Of a stretch of DNA of 64,000 bases, positions 44,701 through 55,030 are shown piece by piece. A program made the position numbers and the translations under genes. The notes below the pieces were generated by a model. The model saw only the letters and a list, made by a program, of their open reading frames with translations, did no database searches and was not told where the DNA came from. This DNA comes from Paraburkholderia fungorum (GTDB lineage: Bacteria > Pseudomonadota > Gammaproteobacteria > Burkholderiales > Burkholderiaceae). Location of the stretch: positions 62,001 to 126,000 of the forward strand of contig NZ_FNKP01000002.1 of NCBI RefSeq assembly GCF_900099835.1, given 5' to 3'. Within the stretch, counting starts at the first letter, position 1. Every line of letters begins with the position of its first letter.

Positions 44701-45570
44701 TTACGGATTAGGACCCGTCGCCACCGGCCGCTTCGAATCCGAACTCCACTCGCTCCATGAGCCCGCATACAACGCAGCGCCGTGCAGGCCGGCGACTTCC
44801 ATCGCCAGGGCATTGACGCAAGCCGTCACGCCCGAGCCGCATTGCAGGACCACATGCTCCGGCGGCGTGTCGGCCAGCAGCGCGTGAAACTCCTCGCGCA
44901 ACGTGTGCGCGGGCTTGAAGCGGCCGTCGGCGGTGAGGTTGTCCTTGAAGAAGCGGTTCAGCGCGCCGGGAATATGGCCGCCGACGCGGTCCAGTGTCTC
45001 GTTCTCGCCGCGATAGCGATCGGCCGCGCGGGCGTCGACCACCACGCGTTCTTTAGAGCCGATATTGCGTTCCACGGCCTGTGCGTCGACCGTCACGGCG
45101 AGCGGCGCGCCAGCCTTGAAGTCGCCGGTGTTCTGTGCGGGGACGTCCTGCGTCAACGATTGGCCGGCGGCCTGCCATGCCTGCAATCCGCCGTCGAGCA
45201 GAGCCACCGCGTCGTGCCCGAGCCAGCGCAACAGCCACCAGGCGCGGGCGGCGTACATACCGCCTTGTGCGTCATAAGCGATCACTTGCTGACCTTGCTT
45301 GAGCCCGCGCGACTCCAGCGTTTCCACGAGCCGCGCGCGATCCGGCAATGGATGCCGGCCATTCGTGCCGGTCTTCGGTCCCGACAGATCCCGATCGAGA
45401 TGCAGATAATGCGCGCCCGGCAGATGCCCGGCCAGATACGCTTTCTCTCCCGCTTCCGGGTCGGCCAGATCGAACCGGCACTCGATGACGAACACGCTGC
45501 CTGGCGCGGCCGCGAGCCGTTCCGCGAGATTCGCCGCGGATATCAGTGTGGTGTAGTGAGTGTGGGGCAT
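44701..45570 (-). CDS. sseA: 3-mercaptopyruvate / thiosulfate sulfurtransferase
   Basis: 289 aa with two rhodanese domains. The inactive first domain contains GHLPGAHYLHLDRDLSG. The second contains GHIPGALNRFFKDNL and the active-site loop VVLQCGSGVTACVNALAM. The Cys of CGSGVTA accepts sulfur, and this loop form is typical of mercaptopyruvate-type SseA. The start follows AGGAG. The gene is alone between terminators. Confidence 0.92.
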   Translation of the reverse strand: MPHTHYTTLISAANLAERLAAAPGSVFVIECRFDLADPEAGEKAYLAGHLPGAHYLHLDRDLSGPKTGTNGRHPLPDRARLVETLESRGLKQGQQVIAYDAQGGMYAARAWWLLRWLGHDAVALLDGGLQAWQAAGQSLTQDVPAQNTGDFKAGAPLAVTVDAQAVERNIGSKERVVVDARAADRYRGENETLDRVGGHIPGALNRFFKDNLTADGRFKPAHTLREEFHALLADTPPEHVVLQCGSGVTACVNALAMEVAGLHGAALYAGSWSEWSSDSKRPVATGPNP

Positions 45571-45713
45571 GACGTCTCCTGTCGACCAGAGTTGGCACTT
45601 TAGCGCCTGGCTATGGTTCCATGAAAGCTCGAATCGGGCGATGGCGGCTCCGTTCCGGCGTACTGATGTTCAGGCGCGTAAACGGATGGCCGATCCCGCT
45701 AGTCTAAACAAAA

Positions 45714-45737
45714 AAAGACGGGCCGAAGCCCGTCTTT
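45714..45737 (-). terminator. Intrinsic terminator of the Rieske oxygenase gene
   Basis: A perfect 10-bp stem with arms AAAGACGGGC and GCCCGTCTTT has a 4-nt loop that reads TTCG on the minus strand. Leftward it is followed by a run of seven T. It lies 140 bp past the stop of the oxygenase gene. Confidence 0.88.
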
Positions 45738-45876
45738 CTTGTGCTGCCCGAAGGTAATGCGTGAGCATTTGCTCCGATCTCGTGCGAGATTTTGCCGCGA
45801 AGAATTTGTCTGCCGGAGAAGCGGATCAAACGCGAACGGCACAAGGCCGTGGCGTTGAAAAAGCTCCCGCAACGGA

Positions 45877-46983
45877 TCAGATCTCGCCCAGTTCGCGCCG
45901 CAAAAATTCGTGGAAGTGCTGCATGCCGTCTTCCATCGGACTTTGATAAGGACCGACCTGCGATTCGCCGCGATTCATCAGCGCGCGACGGCCGGCGTCC
46001 ATGCGTTCGGCGATCTCGTCGTCCTCACGGGCGGTTTCCATATAGGCGGCGCGTTCGGCCTCAACGAAATCGCGTTCGAACAGCGCGATTTCCTCAGGGT
46101 AATAGAACTCGACCACATTGGTGGTTTTCTGCGGACCGCGCGGAATCAGCCACGACACCACCAGCACATGCGGATACCACTCGATCATGATGCCGGGGTA
46201 GTACACCATCCAGATCGCGCCGAATTCCGGCGGATTGCCGTCACGGAAACGCAGCACCTGGTCGTGCCACTTGCGGTACGTCGGGCTGCCCGGCTGTTCC
46301 AGATCCTTGTGCACGCCAACTGTCTGGACGCTGTACCAGTCGCCGAACTCCCAGGTCAGATCGTCGCAGTTGACGAAACTGCCGAGGCCCGGATGGAACG
46401 GCGCGACGTGATAGTCCTCCAGATAGACCTCGATGAAGGTCTTCCAGTTGTAGTTGCACTCGTGCACCTCGACGTGATCGAACATGAAGCCCGAAAAATC
46501 GAAGTGCTGTTTGGTGCCCAGACGAGCCAGATCGCGCGCGACGTCGCGGCCCTGCGCTTCGAACAGCAGCCCTTGCCAGTTCTGCAACGGCGTGGCGCCG
46601 AGATTCAGGCAGGGGTTGTCTGCGAAATGCGGCGCGCCGAGAAGCTCGCCTTTGAGATCGTAGGTCCAGCGATGCAACGGGCAGACGATGTTCTCCGTCT
46701 GGCCGCGACCATTGAGCATGATGGCCTGCCGGTGGCGGCACACGTTCGACAGCAATTCGACCTGCGACTGCTGGTTGCGGACGAGCACGCGCCCCTCGCT
46801 TTCGCTGGGCAAGGCAAAATAATTCCCCGCTTCGGGCACCATGAGATCGTGGCCGATGTAACGAGGACCTTTCTTGAAAAGGGTTTCGATTTCGCGCGTA
46901 AGGAGCGCTTCGTCAAAGTAAGCCGTGACTGGCAGCTGGCTGTGAATAGACCGCAACTGCAATGCATTGCTCAGATTGGACAT
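45877..46983 (-). CDS. Rieske non-heme iron oxygenase, alpha subunit
   Basis: 368 aa from ATG at 46983 (MSNLSNALQLRSIHSQ); an in-frame GTG two codons earlier is possible. The Rieske 2Fe-2S ligands are C82-R-H84 (VCRHRQ) and C101-P-L-H104 (CPLHRW). The mononuclear iron site is EVYLEDYHVAPFHPGL near residue 190, with two His; its Asp bridge is in the same block. The family hydroxylates or demethylates aromatic or quaternary-ammonium substrates with a reductase partner. No reductase gene is adjacent, so the substrate cannot be named. Confidence 0.88.
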   Translation of the reverse strand: MSNLSNALQLRSIHSQLPVTAYFDEALLTREIETLFKKGPRYIGHDLMVPEAGNYFALPSESEGRVLVRNQQSQVELLSNVCRHRQAIMLNGRGQTENIVCPLHRWTYDLKGELLGAPHFADNPCLNLGATPLQNWQGLLFEAQGRDVARDLARLGTKQHFDFSGFMFDHVEVHECNYNWKTFIEVYLEDYHVAPFHPGLGSFVNCDDLTWEFGDWYSVQTVGVHKDLEQPGSPTYRKWHDQVLRFRDGNPPEFGAIWMVYYPGIMIEWYPHVLVVSWLIPRGPQKTTNVVEFYYPEEIALFERDFVEAERAAYMETAREDDEIAERMDAGRRALMNRGESQVGPYQSPMEDGMQHFHEFLRRELGEI

Positions 46984-47270
46984 TCCCACTCCCGTGAAGA
47001 CGTGAAAGCAGTGAACAACCCAACCATCGATAGATTCGATTTAGGGAGCCTGCGATTATAACAGTTTCGCCATGTCTGGGGCGCTTAAGTGCCTGATTTG
47101 GGTCAAAAAAGTCATGAAAGTTCGACCTTTTAGCCGCAGACTGATCGTTTTTTTTCTGCGAGACTGCTGGGGCGGCGCGGGATTCACGGGTGAGAGGGAA
47201 GGCGGCGAGCGGATCGGAATTGTCGCTTTTGCCGTAGAATGTCCGACTTGTTTTAATTTTGCGACTATTC

Positions 47271-47579
47271 ATGGCGAAGACCGCGTCGAAAGAACCTGCA
47301 GCCGCGCCTGCTGAAGGCGTCGATAACACGCCGTTGCCCGGCAACTACGAGGCCGCGCAGGCAGAGCTGGAAGAGCTGGTTGCGCGCATGGAAGGCGGCA
47401 GCCTGAGTCTCGAAGAGTCGCTCACCGCCTACCGGCGCGGTGCGGCTCTGGTGGCGTTTTGTCAGCAGCAGCTCGAAAAGGTCGAGCAGCAGGTCCGCGT
47501 GCTCGATGGCGAGACGCTCAAGCCTCTGCCCATGAATACCGCAGGCACAGCCGCTACTGAAAGCGGGGACGACCTATGA
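47271..47579 (+). CDS. xseB: Exodeoxyribonuclease VII small subunit
   Basis: 102 aa from ATG at 47271 (MAKTASKEPAAAPAEG). The XseB helical-hairpin core is YEAAQAELEELVARMEGGSL (~22-41) followed by SLEESLTAYRRGAALVAFCQ. It binds XseA, which degrades single-stranded DNA. The stop overlaps the ispA start (ATGA), an arrangement conserved across many proteobacteria. Confidence 0.95.
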   Translation: MAKTASKEPAAAPAEGVDNTPLPGNYEAAQAELEELVARMEGGSLSLEESLTAYRRGAALVAFCQQQLEKVEQQVRVLDGETLKPLPMNTAGTAATESGDDL

Positions 47580-48457
47580 CATTCGAACAATGGACGCGCT
47601 CGGTACTCGAACGCGTCGAAACGGCACTTGAACACTATCTGCCGACCGAGGCGACCGAGCCCGCGAAACTGCACGAGGCCATGCGCTATGCGGTGCTGGG
47701 CGGCGGCAAGCGGGTTCGCCCGCTGCTGTGCCATGCGGCCGGCGAGCTGACCGGCGCGCGCGCCGAATGCCTGGATGCGGCAGCGGCAGCGCTGGAAATG
47801 ATCCACGTGTACTCGCTCGTGCACGACGACATGCCCTGTATGGACGACGACGCGTTGCGTCGCGGCAAGCCGACGGTACACGTCAAATATGACGAAGCGA
47901 CGGCATTGCTGGTCGGCGACGCGCTGCAATCGCAAGCTTTCGTTGCGCTGACGTCCGAGGTTCTGGCGCCGGCGCAGCAGGCTTCGCTGGTGCGTGAACT
48001 GGCGTTGGCGAGCGGCTCGATCGGCATGTGCGGCGGTCAGGCAATCGATCTTGCTAGCGTCGGCCACACGCTGACGCGTCCGCAACTGGAAACCATGCAT
48101 CGGCTGAAAACCGGTGCATTGCTGCGCGCCGCGGTGCGCATGGGCGCACTGGCGGGCGAAACGCCGGACGCGGAAGCCATGCGTGCACTCGACGCCTATT
48201 CGGCCGCTGTCGGCCTCGCGTTTCAGGTCGTCGACGACATTCTCGACGTCACGACCGACTCCGCGACGCTCGGCAAGACCGCAGGCAAAGACGCGAAGGA
48301 CGGCAAGCCGACCTACGTGTCGATTATTGGCCTTGACGCTTCCCGTGCGCTCGCAGCGCAACTGCGCAGCGACGCCCACGCCGCGATTGCGCCGTTCGGC
48401 GCACGCGCGCAGCGTCTTGCCGAATTGGCCGACCTGGTAGTGAACCGGGTTAGCTGA
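47576..48457 (+). CDS. ispA: Farnesyl diphosphate synthase (polyprenyl synthetase)
   Basis: 293-aa enzyme condensing IPP with DMAPP and GPP. The first Asp-rich motif [20 protein letters not shown] lies near residue 84 and the second, [13 protein letters not shown], near 222. [14 protein letters not shown] binds the diphosphate. It forms the xseB-ispA-dxs isoprenoid unit, overlapping xseB by 4 bp and lying 85 bp before dxs. Confidence 0.95.
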   Translation: MTFEQWTRSVLERVETALEHYLPTEATEPAKLHEAMRYAVLGGGKRVRPLLCHAAGELTGARAECLDAAAAALEMIHVYSLVHDDMPCMDDDALRRGKPTVHVKYDEATALLVGDALQSQAFVALTSEVLAPAQQASLVRELALASGSIGMCGGQAIDLASVGHTLTRPQLETMHRLKTGALLRAAVRMGALAGETPDAEAMRALDAYSAAVGLAFQVVDDILDVTTDSATLGKTAGKDAKDGKPTYVSIIGLDASRALAAQLRSDAHAAIAPFGARAQRLAELADLVVNRVS

Positions 48458-48542
48458 ACGCGAAAGCCCGCCGCCGCGCACCTTTATCCCCGGGTGCATG
48501 TATGAAGTGCGGGCGCGTAAGTTTTCCTACAATGGAACGACG

Positions 48543-50450
48543 ATGTACGACTTGCTGAAAACCATTGACGACCCGGCAGCCTTGCGCCGCCTCGATCGCC
48601 GCCAGTTGCAACCGCTTGCAGACGAGTTGCGTGCCTTTGTGCTCGACAGCGTATCGCAGACGGGCGGCCATCTTTCGTCCAACCTCGGCACGGTCGAGTT
48701 GACCATTGCTCTGCACTATGTGTTCGACACACCGCGCGACCGGATTGTCTGGGACGTCGGTCATCAAACGTACCCGCACAAGATCCTGACGGGTCGCCGC
48801 GACAAGATGCACACGCTGCGTCAGCTCGACGGGATTTCGGGCTTCCCGAAGCGCGACGAGTCGGAATACGACACGTTCGGCACCGCGCACTCCAGCACGT
48901 CCATTTCGGCTGCGCTCGGCATGGCGGTCGCGAGCAAGCTGCAGGGCGATAACCGCATGGGCATCGCCGTGATCGGCGACGGCGCCATGACGGCTGGCAT
49001 GGCTTTCGAGGCGATGAACAACGCCGGTGTCGAAGACGACGTGCCGCTGCTGGTCATCCTGAACGACAACGACATGTCGATTTCGCCGCCGGTCGGCGCG
49101 CTGAATCGCCATCTCGCGCGCCTGATGTCGGGCCGTTTCTACGCCGCCGCGCGTGCGGGCGTCGAACGCGTGCTGCGCGTCGCGCCGCCGATGCTCGACC
49201 TGGCTCGCAAGCTCGAAGAGCACGCTAAGGGCATGATCGTGCCGGCCACGCTGTTCGAAGAGTTCGGCTTCAACTACATCGGCCCGATCGACGGTCACGA
49301 CCTCGATTCGCTGATCCCGACGCTGCAGAACATCAAGGAACTGCGCGGTCCGCAATTCCTGCACGTCGTCACGAAGAAGGGTCAGGGCTACAAGCTGGCC
49401 GAGGCCGATCCGGTGCTTTACCACGGCCCGGGCAAGTTCAACCCGGCGGAAGGCATCAAGCCGGCCACCACACCGTCGAAGAAGACCTACACGCAAGTGT
49501 TCGGCGAGTGGCTGTGCGACGCGGCCGAGCTGGACGCGCGCGTCGTCGGTATCACGCCGGCCATGCGCGAAGGTTCGGGCATGGTCGAGTTCGAGAAGCG
49601 CTTCCCGGAGCGTTACTTCGACGTCGGCATTGCCGAGCAGCACGCCGTGACCTTCGCGGGCGGTCTGGCTGCGGACGGCATGAAGCCGGTCGTGGCGATC
49701 TACTCGACCTTCCTGCAACGTGCGTACGATCAGTTGATCCACGACGTCGCGCTGCAAAATCTGCCAGTGGTGTTCGCGATCGACCGCGCGGGTCTGGTCG
49801 GCGCGGACGGCGCCACGCACGCAGGCGCTTACGATCTCGCGTTCCTGCGCTGCATCCCGAACATGACGGTGATGGCTGCGTCGGACGAAAACGAATGCCG
49901 TCAGATGTTGTACACGGCGTTGCAGCAACCGAATCCGACGGCGGTGCGTTATCCGCGCGGTGCGGGTACGGGTGTCGCCACCGTCAAGCAGATGGCGGCG
50001 TTGCCGATCGGCAAGGGCGAAGTGCGTCGCGAAACCTCGCAGCCGGCCGGCAAGCGCATTGCGATTCTGGCGTTCGGCACGATGGTTGCGCCGTCGCTCG
50101 CAGCCGCTGAGCAACTGGACGCGACGGTCGCGAACATGCGCTTCGTCAAGCCGCTCGACGCCGAACTGGTCCGCCAGCTGGCCGAAACGCACGACGCCAT
50201 CGTCACCGTCGAAGAAGGCTGTGTGATGGGCGGTGCAGGTTCGGCTTGCGTCGAAGCCCTGCTTGAAAGTGGGGTTATTCGTCCCGTACTACAATTGGGC
50301 CTCCCCGACCAGTTCATCGATCATGGGGATCCGGCCAAGCTGCTCGCCGCGTGCGGTCTCGACGCTACGGGCATCGCCAAGTCGATTCGCGAGCGCTTTC
50401 TGTCGAGCGGCGCGGTCGGCGGTCAATCTTCGGTGAAGCGCGTCGCTTAA
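48543..50450 (+). CDS. dxs: 1-deoxy-D-xylulose-5-phosphate synthase
   Basis: 635-aa TPP enzyme making DXP from pyruvate and glyceraldehyde-3-phosphate, the first step of the MEP pathway. The start is [18 protein letters not shown]. Motifs are [20 protein letters not shown], the TPP motif [18 protein letters not shown] (~145-162), [20 protein letters not shown] with the catalytic Glu, and [20 protein letters not shown]. Placed after ispA, it links precursor supply to farnesyl synthesis. Confidence 0.97.
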   Translation: MYDLLKTIDDPAALRRLDRRQLQPLADELRAFVLDSVSQTGGHLSSNLGTVELTIALHYVFDTPRDRIVWDVGHQTYPHKILTGRRDKMHTLRQLDGISGFPKRDESEYDTFGTAHSSTSISAALGMAVASKLQGDNRMGIAVIGDGAMTAGMAFEAMNNAGVEDDVPLLVILNDNDMSISPPVGALNRHLARLMSGRFYAAARAGVERVLRVAPPMLDLARKLEEHAKGMIVPATLFEEFGFNYIGPIDGHDLDSLIPTLQNIKELRGPQFLHVVTKKGQGYKLAEADPVLYHGPGKFNPAEGIKPATTPSKKTYTQVFGEWLCDAAELDARVVGITPAMREGSGMVEFEKRFPERYFDVGIAEQHAVTFAGGLAADGMKPVVAIYSTFLQRAYDQLIHDVALQNLPVVFAIDRAGLVGADGATHAGAYDLAFLRCIPNMTVMAASDENECRQMLYTALQQPNPTAVRYPRGAGTGVATVKQMAALPIGKGEVRRETSQPAGKRIAILAFGTMVAPSLAAAEQLDATVANMRFVKPLDAELVRQLAETHDAIVTVEEGCVMGGAGSACVEALLESGVIRPVLQLGLPDQFIDHGDPAKLLAACGLDATGIAKSIRERFLSSGAVGGQSSVKRVA

Positions 50451-50537
50451 TTGCGCTGCCGTTTGCCATGTTGCCGCTGTGTCAGCGCGGCCATGGCGGT
50501 TTCCCACTTGAATCGGTGAGCCTCTGGCCCATCTTAA

Positions 50538-50559
50538 AACGCCGGCCCAGGCCGGCGTT
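50538..50559 (+). terminator. GC-rich hairpin after dxs
   Basis: AACGCCGGCC and GGCCGGCGTT are perfect arms with a 2-nt centre (the innermost pairs will open), 87 bp beyond the dxs stop. No T-run follows, so termination may need Rho. Confidence 0.5.
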
Positions 50560-50692
50560 CGCCGTTGCGCATCCTGATTCGCACGGCCGCCGAGCACCCC
50601 ATCCGGTCGACTCGCGACAGCCCTCGATCCCCAACGGGATCGTCGGGCGCGGACAACCTGGGCGGCCCGGCGTCTCCTGAAAGGACAAAAAA

Positions 50693-51499
50693 ATGAACCA
50701 GATGAATCCCGCCTTTGTGATGCCCGACGTGCAAAGCACGCCCGATACGCGTCAAATTCCGATTCAACGAGTCGGCGTCAAGGGCGTGCGTCATCCGTTG
50801 ACGGTGCGTACGCAAGCCGGCGAAGTGCAGCCGACGGTCGGCACGTGGAACCTCGACGTGCATCTGCCGGCTGAGCAGAAGGGCACGCACATGTCGCGTT
50901 TCGTCGCGTTGCTCGAAGAGAACAAGGCGCCGCTCGAATCGGCCACGTTCCGCACGATGCTCGCGGCGATGCTCGACAAGCTCGAAGCCGAAGCGGGCCG
51001 TATCGAAGTGTCGTTCCCGTACTTCGTGAACAAGACCGCGCCGGTGTCGGGCGTGCAAAGTCTGCTCGACTATGAGGTCACGTTGACCGGCGACGCGCGC
51101 AACGGCGCGACGCGTCTGTTCCTGAAAGTGCTGGTGCCGGTCACGAGCCTGTGCCCGTGTTCGAAGAAAATCTCGCAGTACGGCGCGCACAATCAGCGCT
51201 CGCACGTGACGATCAACGCCGAACTCACGGGCGATGTGGCCGTTGAAGAACTGGTGCGGATCGCCGAAGAAGAGGCGTCGTGCGAACTGTGGGGCCTGCT
51301 CAAGCGCCCGGATGAGAAGTTCGTCACCGAGCGCGCGTATGAAAATCCGAAGTTCGTCGAAGACCTCGTGCGCGACGTCGCGCAACGTCTGAATGCGGAC
51401 GAGCGGATTGTCGCGTATTCGCTCGAAGCCGAGAACTTCGAGTCGATTCACAATCACAGCGCGTATGCGGTGATCGAGCGGGACAAGCGGGTGGCCTGA
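50693..51499 (+). CDS. folE2: GTP cyclohydrolase I, type IB (FolE2)
   Basis: 268 aa. It makes dihydroneopterin triphosphate for folate. FolE2 replaces zinc-dependent FolE and tolerates low zinc. Family features are [14 protein letters not shown] (~63-76) and the metal/catalytic Cys in [20 protein letters not shown] (~143-162). [11 protein letters not shown] lies near the C terminus. AGGAC precedes the ATG. No Zur box was looked for beyond visual scanning. Confidence 0.94.
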   Translation: MNQMNPAFVMPDVQSTPDTRQIPIQRVGVKGVRHPLTVRTQAGEVQPTVGTWNLDVHLPAEQKGTHMSRFVALLEENKAPLESATFRTMLAAMLDKLEAEAGRIEVSFPYFVNKTAPVSGVQSLLDYEVTLTGDARNGATRLFLKVLVPVTSLCPCSKKISQYGAHNQRSHVTINAELTGDVAVEELVRIAEEEASCELWGLLKRPDEKFVTERAYENPKFVEDLVRDVAQRLNADERIVAYSLEAENFESIHNHSAYAVIERDKRVA

Positions 51500-51536
51500 C
51501 CGTCACGCAGCGCACTGCCTTAGCAGCGCAAGAAAA

Positions 51537-51562
51537 AAGCCGCTTTTCAAGCGGCTTTTTTT
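51537..51562. terminator. Bidirectional terminator between folE2 and tsaD
   Basis: A perfect 9-bp stem with arms AAGCCGCTT and AAGCGGCTT has a 3-nt loop. Poly-A lies on the left and seven T on the right. It sits between convergent genes. Confidence 0.9.
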
Positions 51563-51599
51563 ACGGCTCGAGTTGCCCGGGTAGGCCCGGATGCGCAGC

Positions 51600-52628
51600 C
51601 TAGCGCGCGAGCGACGTCAGATCCCAGCGCGGCTTCACGGTGAACGCGTAATCCTTGCCCGACTGATCCGGCCAACGCTGCAAACGCAACGCGCCGGCCA
51701 GCGCGATCATCGCGCCGTTGTCCGTGCACAGCGACAGGTCGGGGTAATGCACGTAGAAATTGCGCTTCTTCGCGGCAGCGGAGAGCGCTTCGCGCAGTTG
51801 ACGGTTCGCGCCCACGCCGCCCGCGACGACCAGCCGGTTGAGCTTCGTCTTCTTCAGCGCAGCCAGCGATTTGGCGGCCAGCACGTCAACCGCTGCATCG
51901 ACGAAACCTCGCGCCAGATCGGCTTTCGCCTGTTCGCAGATGTTCGCGCCGCCGAGCTTTTTGGCGTTCGTCAGCACCGCCGTTTTCAGGCCGCTGAAGC
52001 TGAAATCGAGGTCGCCGGAATGCAGCATCGGGCGCGGCAGAACCACGGCGCCCGGTGTGCCGAATTCGGCCATGCGCGAGACTTCCGGGCCGCCTGGGTA
52101 GCCGAGGCCGAGCAGCTTCGCGGTTTTGTCGAAGGCTTCGCCGGCGGCGTCGTCGAGCGTTTCGCCGAGCGTCTCGTAGACGCCCACGTCGGTCACGCGC
52201 ATCAATTGCGTATGTCCGCCGGACACCAGCAACGCAACGAACGGGAACGGCGGCGGTTCATCCACGAGCAGCGGCGACAGCAAATGGCCTTCAAGGTGAT
52301 GGATGCCGATGGTCGGCTTGTCCCACGCCATCGCCAGCGAATTGGCGACGCTCGCGCCGACCAGCAGCGCGCCCGCGAGCCCCGGCCCTTGCGTGTAGGC
52401 GATCGCGTCGATGTCGCTGCGCACGGTGCCCGCGCGTTCCATCACCTCTTCGAGCAACGGCAGCGCGCGCCGGATGTGATCGCGCGACGCCAGTTCCGGC
52501 ACGACGCCGCCGTACTCCCGATGCATCGCGATTTGCGAGTGCAGCGCGTGCGCGAGCAGGCCGCGCTCCGTGTCGTAGAGCGCGAGACCGGTTTCGTCGC
52601 AGGAGCTTTCGATGCCGAGAACGAGCAT
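51600..52628 (-). CDS. tsaD: tRNA N6-threonylcarbamoyladenosine transferase subunit TsaD
   Basis: 342-aa ASKHA-fold enzyme placing the threonylcarbamoyl group on A37 of ANN-decoding tRNAs. The start [19 protein letters not shown] is canonical. The iron/zinc His ligands are in [13 protein letters not shown] near residue 110, and [10 protein letters not shown] follows. The C-terminal nucleotide site is [13 protein letters not shown], with [10 protein letters not shown] near 300. The frame stays open far upstream across the opposite gene, but the family length and start fix the beginning at 52628. Confidence 0.96.
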   Translation of the reverse strand: MLVLGIESSCDETGLALYDTERGLLAHALHSQIAMHREYGGVVPELASRDHIRRALPLLEEVMERAGTVRSDIDAIAYTQGPGLAGALLVGASVANSLAMAWDKPTIGIHHLEGHLLSPLLVDEPPPFPFVALLVSGGHTQLMRVTDVGVYETLGETLDDAAGEAFDKTAKLLGLGYPGGPEVSRMAEFGTPGAVVLPRPMLHSGDLDFSFSGLKTAVLTNAKKLGGANICEQAKADLARGFVDAAVDVLAAKSLAALKKTKLNRLVVAGGVGANRQLREALSAAAKKRNFYVHYPDLSLCTDNGAMIALAGALRLQRWPDQSGKDYAFTVKPRWDLTSLAR

Positions 52629-52748
52629 GATGGGTGGTTTGAACGGCGCAAAAGTGGTGACCGCGCGCGCGTCCGAAAGAAAAAGGTAAGCCTGAAAGTA
52701 TAGCAGCGTGGGTAAGCGCCCGCAGACGCGCGGGTACAATGCGGCCCC

Positions 52749-53966
52749 ATGGAATCCTTCGATATCGCAGTGATCGGCGCGGGCGCGGCCGGCATGATGT
52801 GCGCGGCCGTGGCCGGGCAACTCGGCCGCCGCGTGGTGCTGATCGACCACTCGCAGCGTCTCGCGGAAAAAATCCGCATTTCCGGCGGCGGCCGGTGCAA
52901 TTTCACGAATCTTTACGCGGGGCCGAATAATTATTTGTCGGCGAATCCGCATTTCTGCCGTTCGGCGCTGGCTCGCTACACGCCGCGCGACTTCATGGCG
53001 CTGCTCAAGCGGCATCACGTGACATGGCACGAGAAGCACAAGGGGCAGCTTTTCTGCGACCAGTCGAGCGACGCGATCATCAACGTGCTGAAGGCCGAGT
53101 GCGATGCGGGCCGGATTGCGTGGCGCACACCGCTGTCGGTGGAAGAAGTGCGTCAGGACGCGCAAGGCCGCTTCACGCTGGACACCCCGTCGGGTCCGAT
53201 CACCGCGAGCGCGCTGGTGGTGGCGACCGGCGGCCTGTCGATTCCGAAAATCGGCGCGACCGATTTTGCTTACCGGCTCGCCAAGCAGTTTGGTCACAAG
53301 CTGATCGACACGCGCCCGGCGCTGGTTCCGCTGACTTTCGCCGCAGCCGACTGGGCGCCGTTCGCGGCGCTTTCGGGCGTCTCGCTCGACGTGCAGCTGG
53401 CGACCGGCAACAAGAAAACCGGTGCCGAATTCAACGAAGACCTGCTGCTCACTCACCGTGGTTTGTCCGGCCCAGGCGTGCTGCAGATTTCGAGCTACTG
53501 GCAGCCTGGCGAGCCGATTCATATCAATCTGCTGCCTGAACGCGACGCCACCGCCGACCTGCTGGAGGCGAAAACGGGTACCAAACGCCAGATCGCCAAC
53601 CTGCTGTCCGAGTGGGTGCCGCAGCGGCTCGCGCACGTCTGGCTCGACACCCACCAGATTCCCGCTGAGGCGCGCGTGGCGGATCTGCCGGACAAGACGC
53701 TGCGGCGAGTCGGCGACGCGCTGTCGCGCTGGACGCTGACGCCGAACGGCACCGAGGGCTATCGCAAGGCGGAAGTCACGCGCGGCGGTGTCGATACGCG
53801 CGGTTTGTCGTCGTCGACGATGATGAGCGAACGCACGCCTGGCCTGTATTTCATCGGCGAGGCGGTCGATGTGACCGGCTGGCTCGGCGGCTACAATTTC
53901 CAGTGGGCATGGGCCTCTGGCGTGGCTGCCGGGCAGGCCGCCGCCGAGTTCGCGCGGGCAGCATAA
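52749..53966 (+). CDS. HI0933/YhiN-family FAD-dependent oxidoreductase
   Basis: 405-aa flavoprotein with [20 protein letters not shown] (FAD Rossmann, residues ~5-24), the family hallmark [16 protein letters not shown] (~40-55) and the C-terminal [20 protein letters not shown]. Related BaiN-type proteins reduce conjugated double bonds in some bacteria. For most members the substrate is unknown. It is divergent from tsaD by 120 bp and precedes the rpsU region. Confidence 0.92.
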   Translation: MESFDIAVIGAGAAGMMCAAVAGQLGRRVVLIDHSQRLAEKIRISGGGRCNFTNLYAGPNNYLSANPHFCRSALARYTPRDFMALLKRHHVTWHEKHKGQLFCDQSSDAIINVLKAECDAGRIAWRTPLSVEEVRQDAQGRFTLDTPSGPITASALVVATGGLSIPKIGATDFAYRLAKQFGHKLIDTRPALVPLTFAAADWAPFAALSGVSLDVQLATGNKKTGAEFNEDLLLTHRGLSGPGVLQISSYWQPGEPIHINLLPERDATADLLEAKTGTKRQIANLLSEWVPQRLAHVWLDTHQIPAEARVADLPDKTLRRVGDALSRWTLTPNGTEGYRKAEVTRGGVDTRGLSSSTMMSERTPGLYFIGEAVDVTGWLGGYNFQWAWASGVAAGQAAAEFARAA

Positions 53967-54043
53967 AGGGCTTGACGGCGCATTAGCTTTGTGAGAAAGC
54001 TCTGCTATACTCCTGAACCTCTGCGGGGTTTCGTTGTTGAAAA

Positions 54044-54267
54044 ATGACGATAATCCGCGTGAAAGGCAACGAGCAGACAACGAGCCGCTTTAGGTCGCCA
54101 TGCGCCGTTTCAGGCGCACCGCGGAGAAAAACGGCTTGCTGACCGAGCTTCGCGCTCGCGGGTTTTGCAAAAAACCTACGGCTGGGCGCAAGCGCAGGAA
54201 GGCGGCTGCGGTGAAGCGTCATTTCAAGCGTCTGCGTGGTCAGATGCTGCCAAAGAAGTTCTACTGA
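54044..54267 (+). pseudogene. rpsU: Ribosomal protein bS21 gene, frameshifted
   Basis: From ATG 54044 the frame reads [16 protein letters not shown] and then non-S21 sequence to a TGA at 54140. The true S21 body resumes in another frame from ATG 54100, [19 protein letters not shown] through MLPKKFY, and stops at 54267. The break coincides with AACGAG-CAGAC-AACGAG (54068-54084), which looks like an 11-bp insertion or duplication. Where the S21 family has EFYEK and AERKRKK the body reads GFCKK and AGRKRRK, mostly A-to-G changes. A 55-residue N-truncated product from ATG 54100, with AGG upstream, remains possible. It occupies the normal rpsU place ahead of yqeY-dnaG-rpoD. Confidence 0.8.
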
Positions 54268-54399
54268 TTCTGGCGTTGCCGCGGTTCCGTCTGAACGGAG
54301 CGGCGACATCCAACCGGTGGCGGCACAGCAGGTGCCATCACGGAAACACGGCCCTTCGGGCCAGCCGGCAGGGTCGCATCCACTACGCATATTGCGCCA

Positions 54400-54430
54400 A
54401 CCCGCTTGAGGAAGCAGTCCCCAAGCGGGT
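54400..54430 (+). terminator. Hairpin between rpsU and yqeY
   Basis: ACCCGCTTG (54400-54408) and CAAGCGGGT (54422-54430) form a perfect 9-bp stem with a 13-nt loop. There is no T-run directly after it. In the E. coli equivalent of this operon a terminator lies between rpsU and dnaG, so a similar role is plausible. Confidence 0.5.
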
Positions 54431-54500
54431 ATTCGTGTTGATGCAGCGGAGTGGTGTCCGCCCCGCCGGTTTTTCAAATTTCAACGCATTCAGGTGAGTG

Positions 54501-54947
54501 ATGACTCTCAAGGACCGGATCAACGACGATATGAAAGCTGCCATGCGGGCGCGCGAGACCGAGCGTCTCGGCACGATCCGTCTGCTGCTCGCCGCCATCA
54601 AGCAACGCGAAGTCGATGAGCGCGTGACGCTCGACGACACCGCGATCACGGCGGTCGTCGACAAGATGATCAAGCAGCGCAAGGATTCGATCAGCCAGTT
54701 CGAAGCCGCCGCCCGCACGGATCTCGCCGACAAGGAAAAGGCCGAGCTGGCCATCCTCGCTGCGTACATGCCGGAGCAGATGTCCGAAGCGGAAATCGTT
54801 GCCGAAGTTCAGGCAGCGGTCGCGCAAACCGGCGCAGCCGGTCCGCAGGACATGGGCAAGGTGATGGGCGTGCTCAAGCCGAAGCTGGCCGGCCGCGCCG
54901 ACATGACTGCGGTTTCGGCGCAGGTCAAAGCTGCGCTCTCGAAGTAA
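54501..54947 (+). CDS. yqeY: GatB/YqeY domain protein
   Basis: 148 aa from ATG at 54501 (MTLKDRINDDMKAAMRARET), with AGGTGAG just upstream. The YqeY core RLLLAAIKQREVDERVTLDD, then YMPEQMSEAEI and MGKVMGVLKPKLAGRADM, resembles the tRNA-binding tail of GatB. A role in tRNA-dependent amidation is presumed but not proven for the free-standing protein. It sits between rpsU and dnaG, as in many betaproteobacteria. Confidence 0.92.
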   Translation: MTLKDRINDDMKAAMRARETERLGTIRLLLAAIKQREVDERVTLDDTAITAVVDKMIKQRKDSISQFEAAARTDLADKEKAELAILAAYMPEQMSEAEIVAEVQAAVAQTGAAGPQDMGKVMGVLKPKLAGRADMTAVSAQVKAALSK

Positions 54948-55030
54948 TTTCTGTTTGACCCCGGCCTGCGCGCCACGCCGCCCGACGGCGGCGCGCGCAG
55001 CGTTGAGCTTTTAAGGTAGCGTCATTTACT

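Noticed and set aside
48450..50192. 580-codon minus-strand frame opposite dxs
   Set aside because: Dxs on the plus strand is unambiguous. The opposite translation has no motif.
52629..54080. Upstream extension of the tsaD frame by about 480 codons
   Set aside because: The added part is antisense to the HI0933-family gene. TsaD length and its canonical [13 protein letters not shown] start fix the beginning at 52628.
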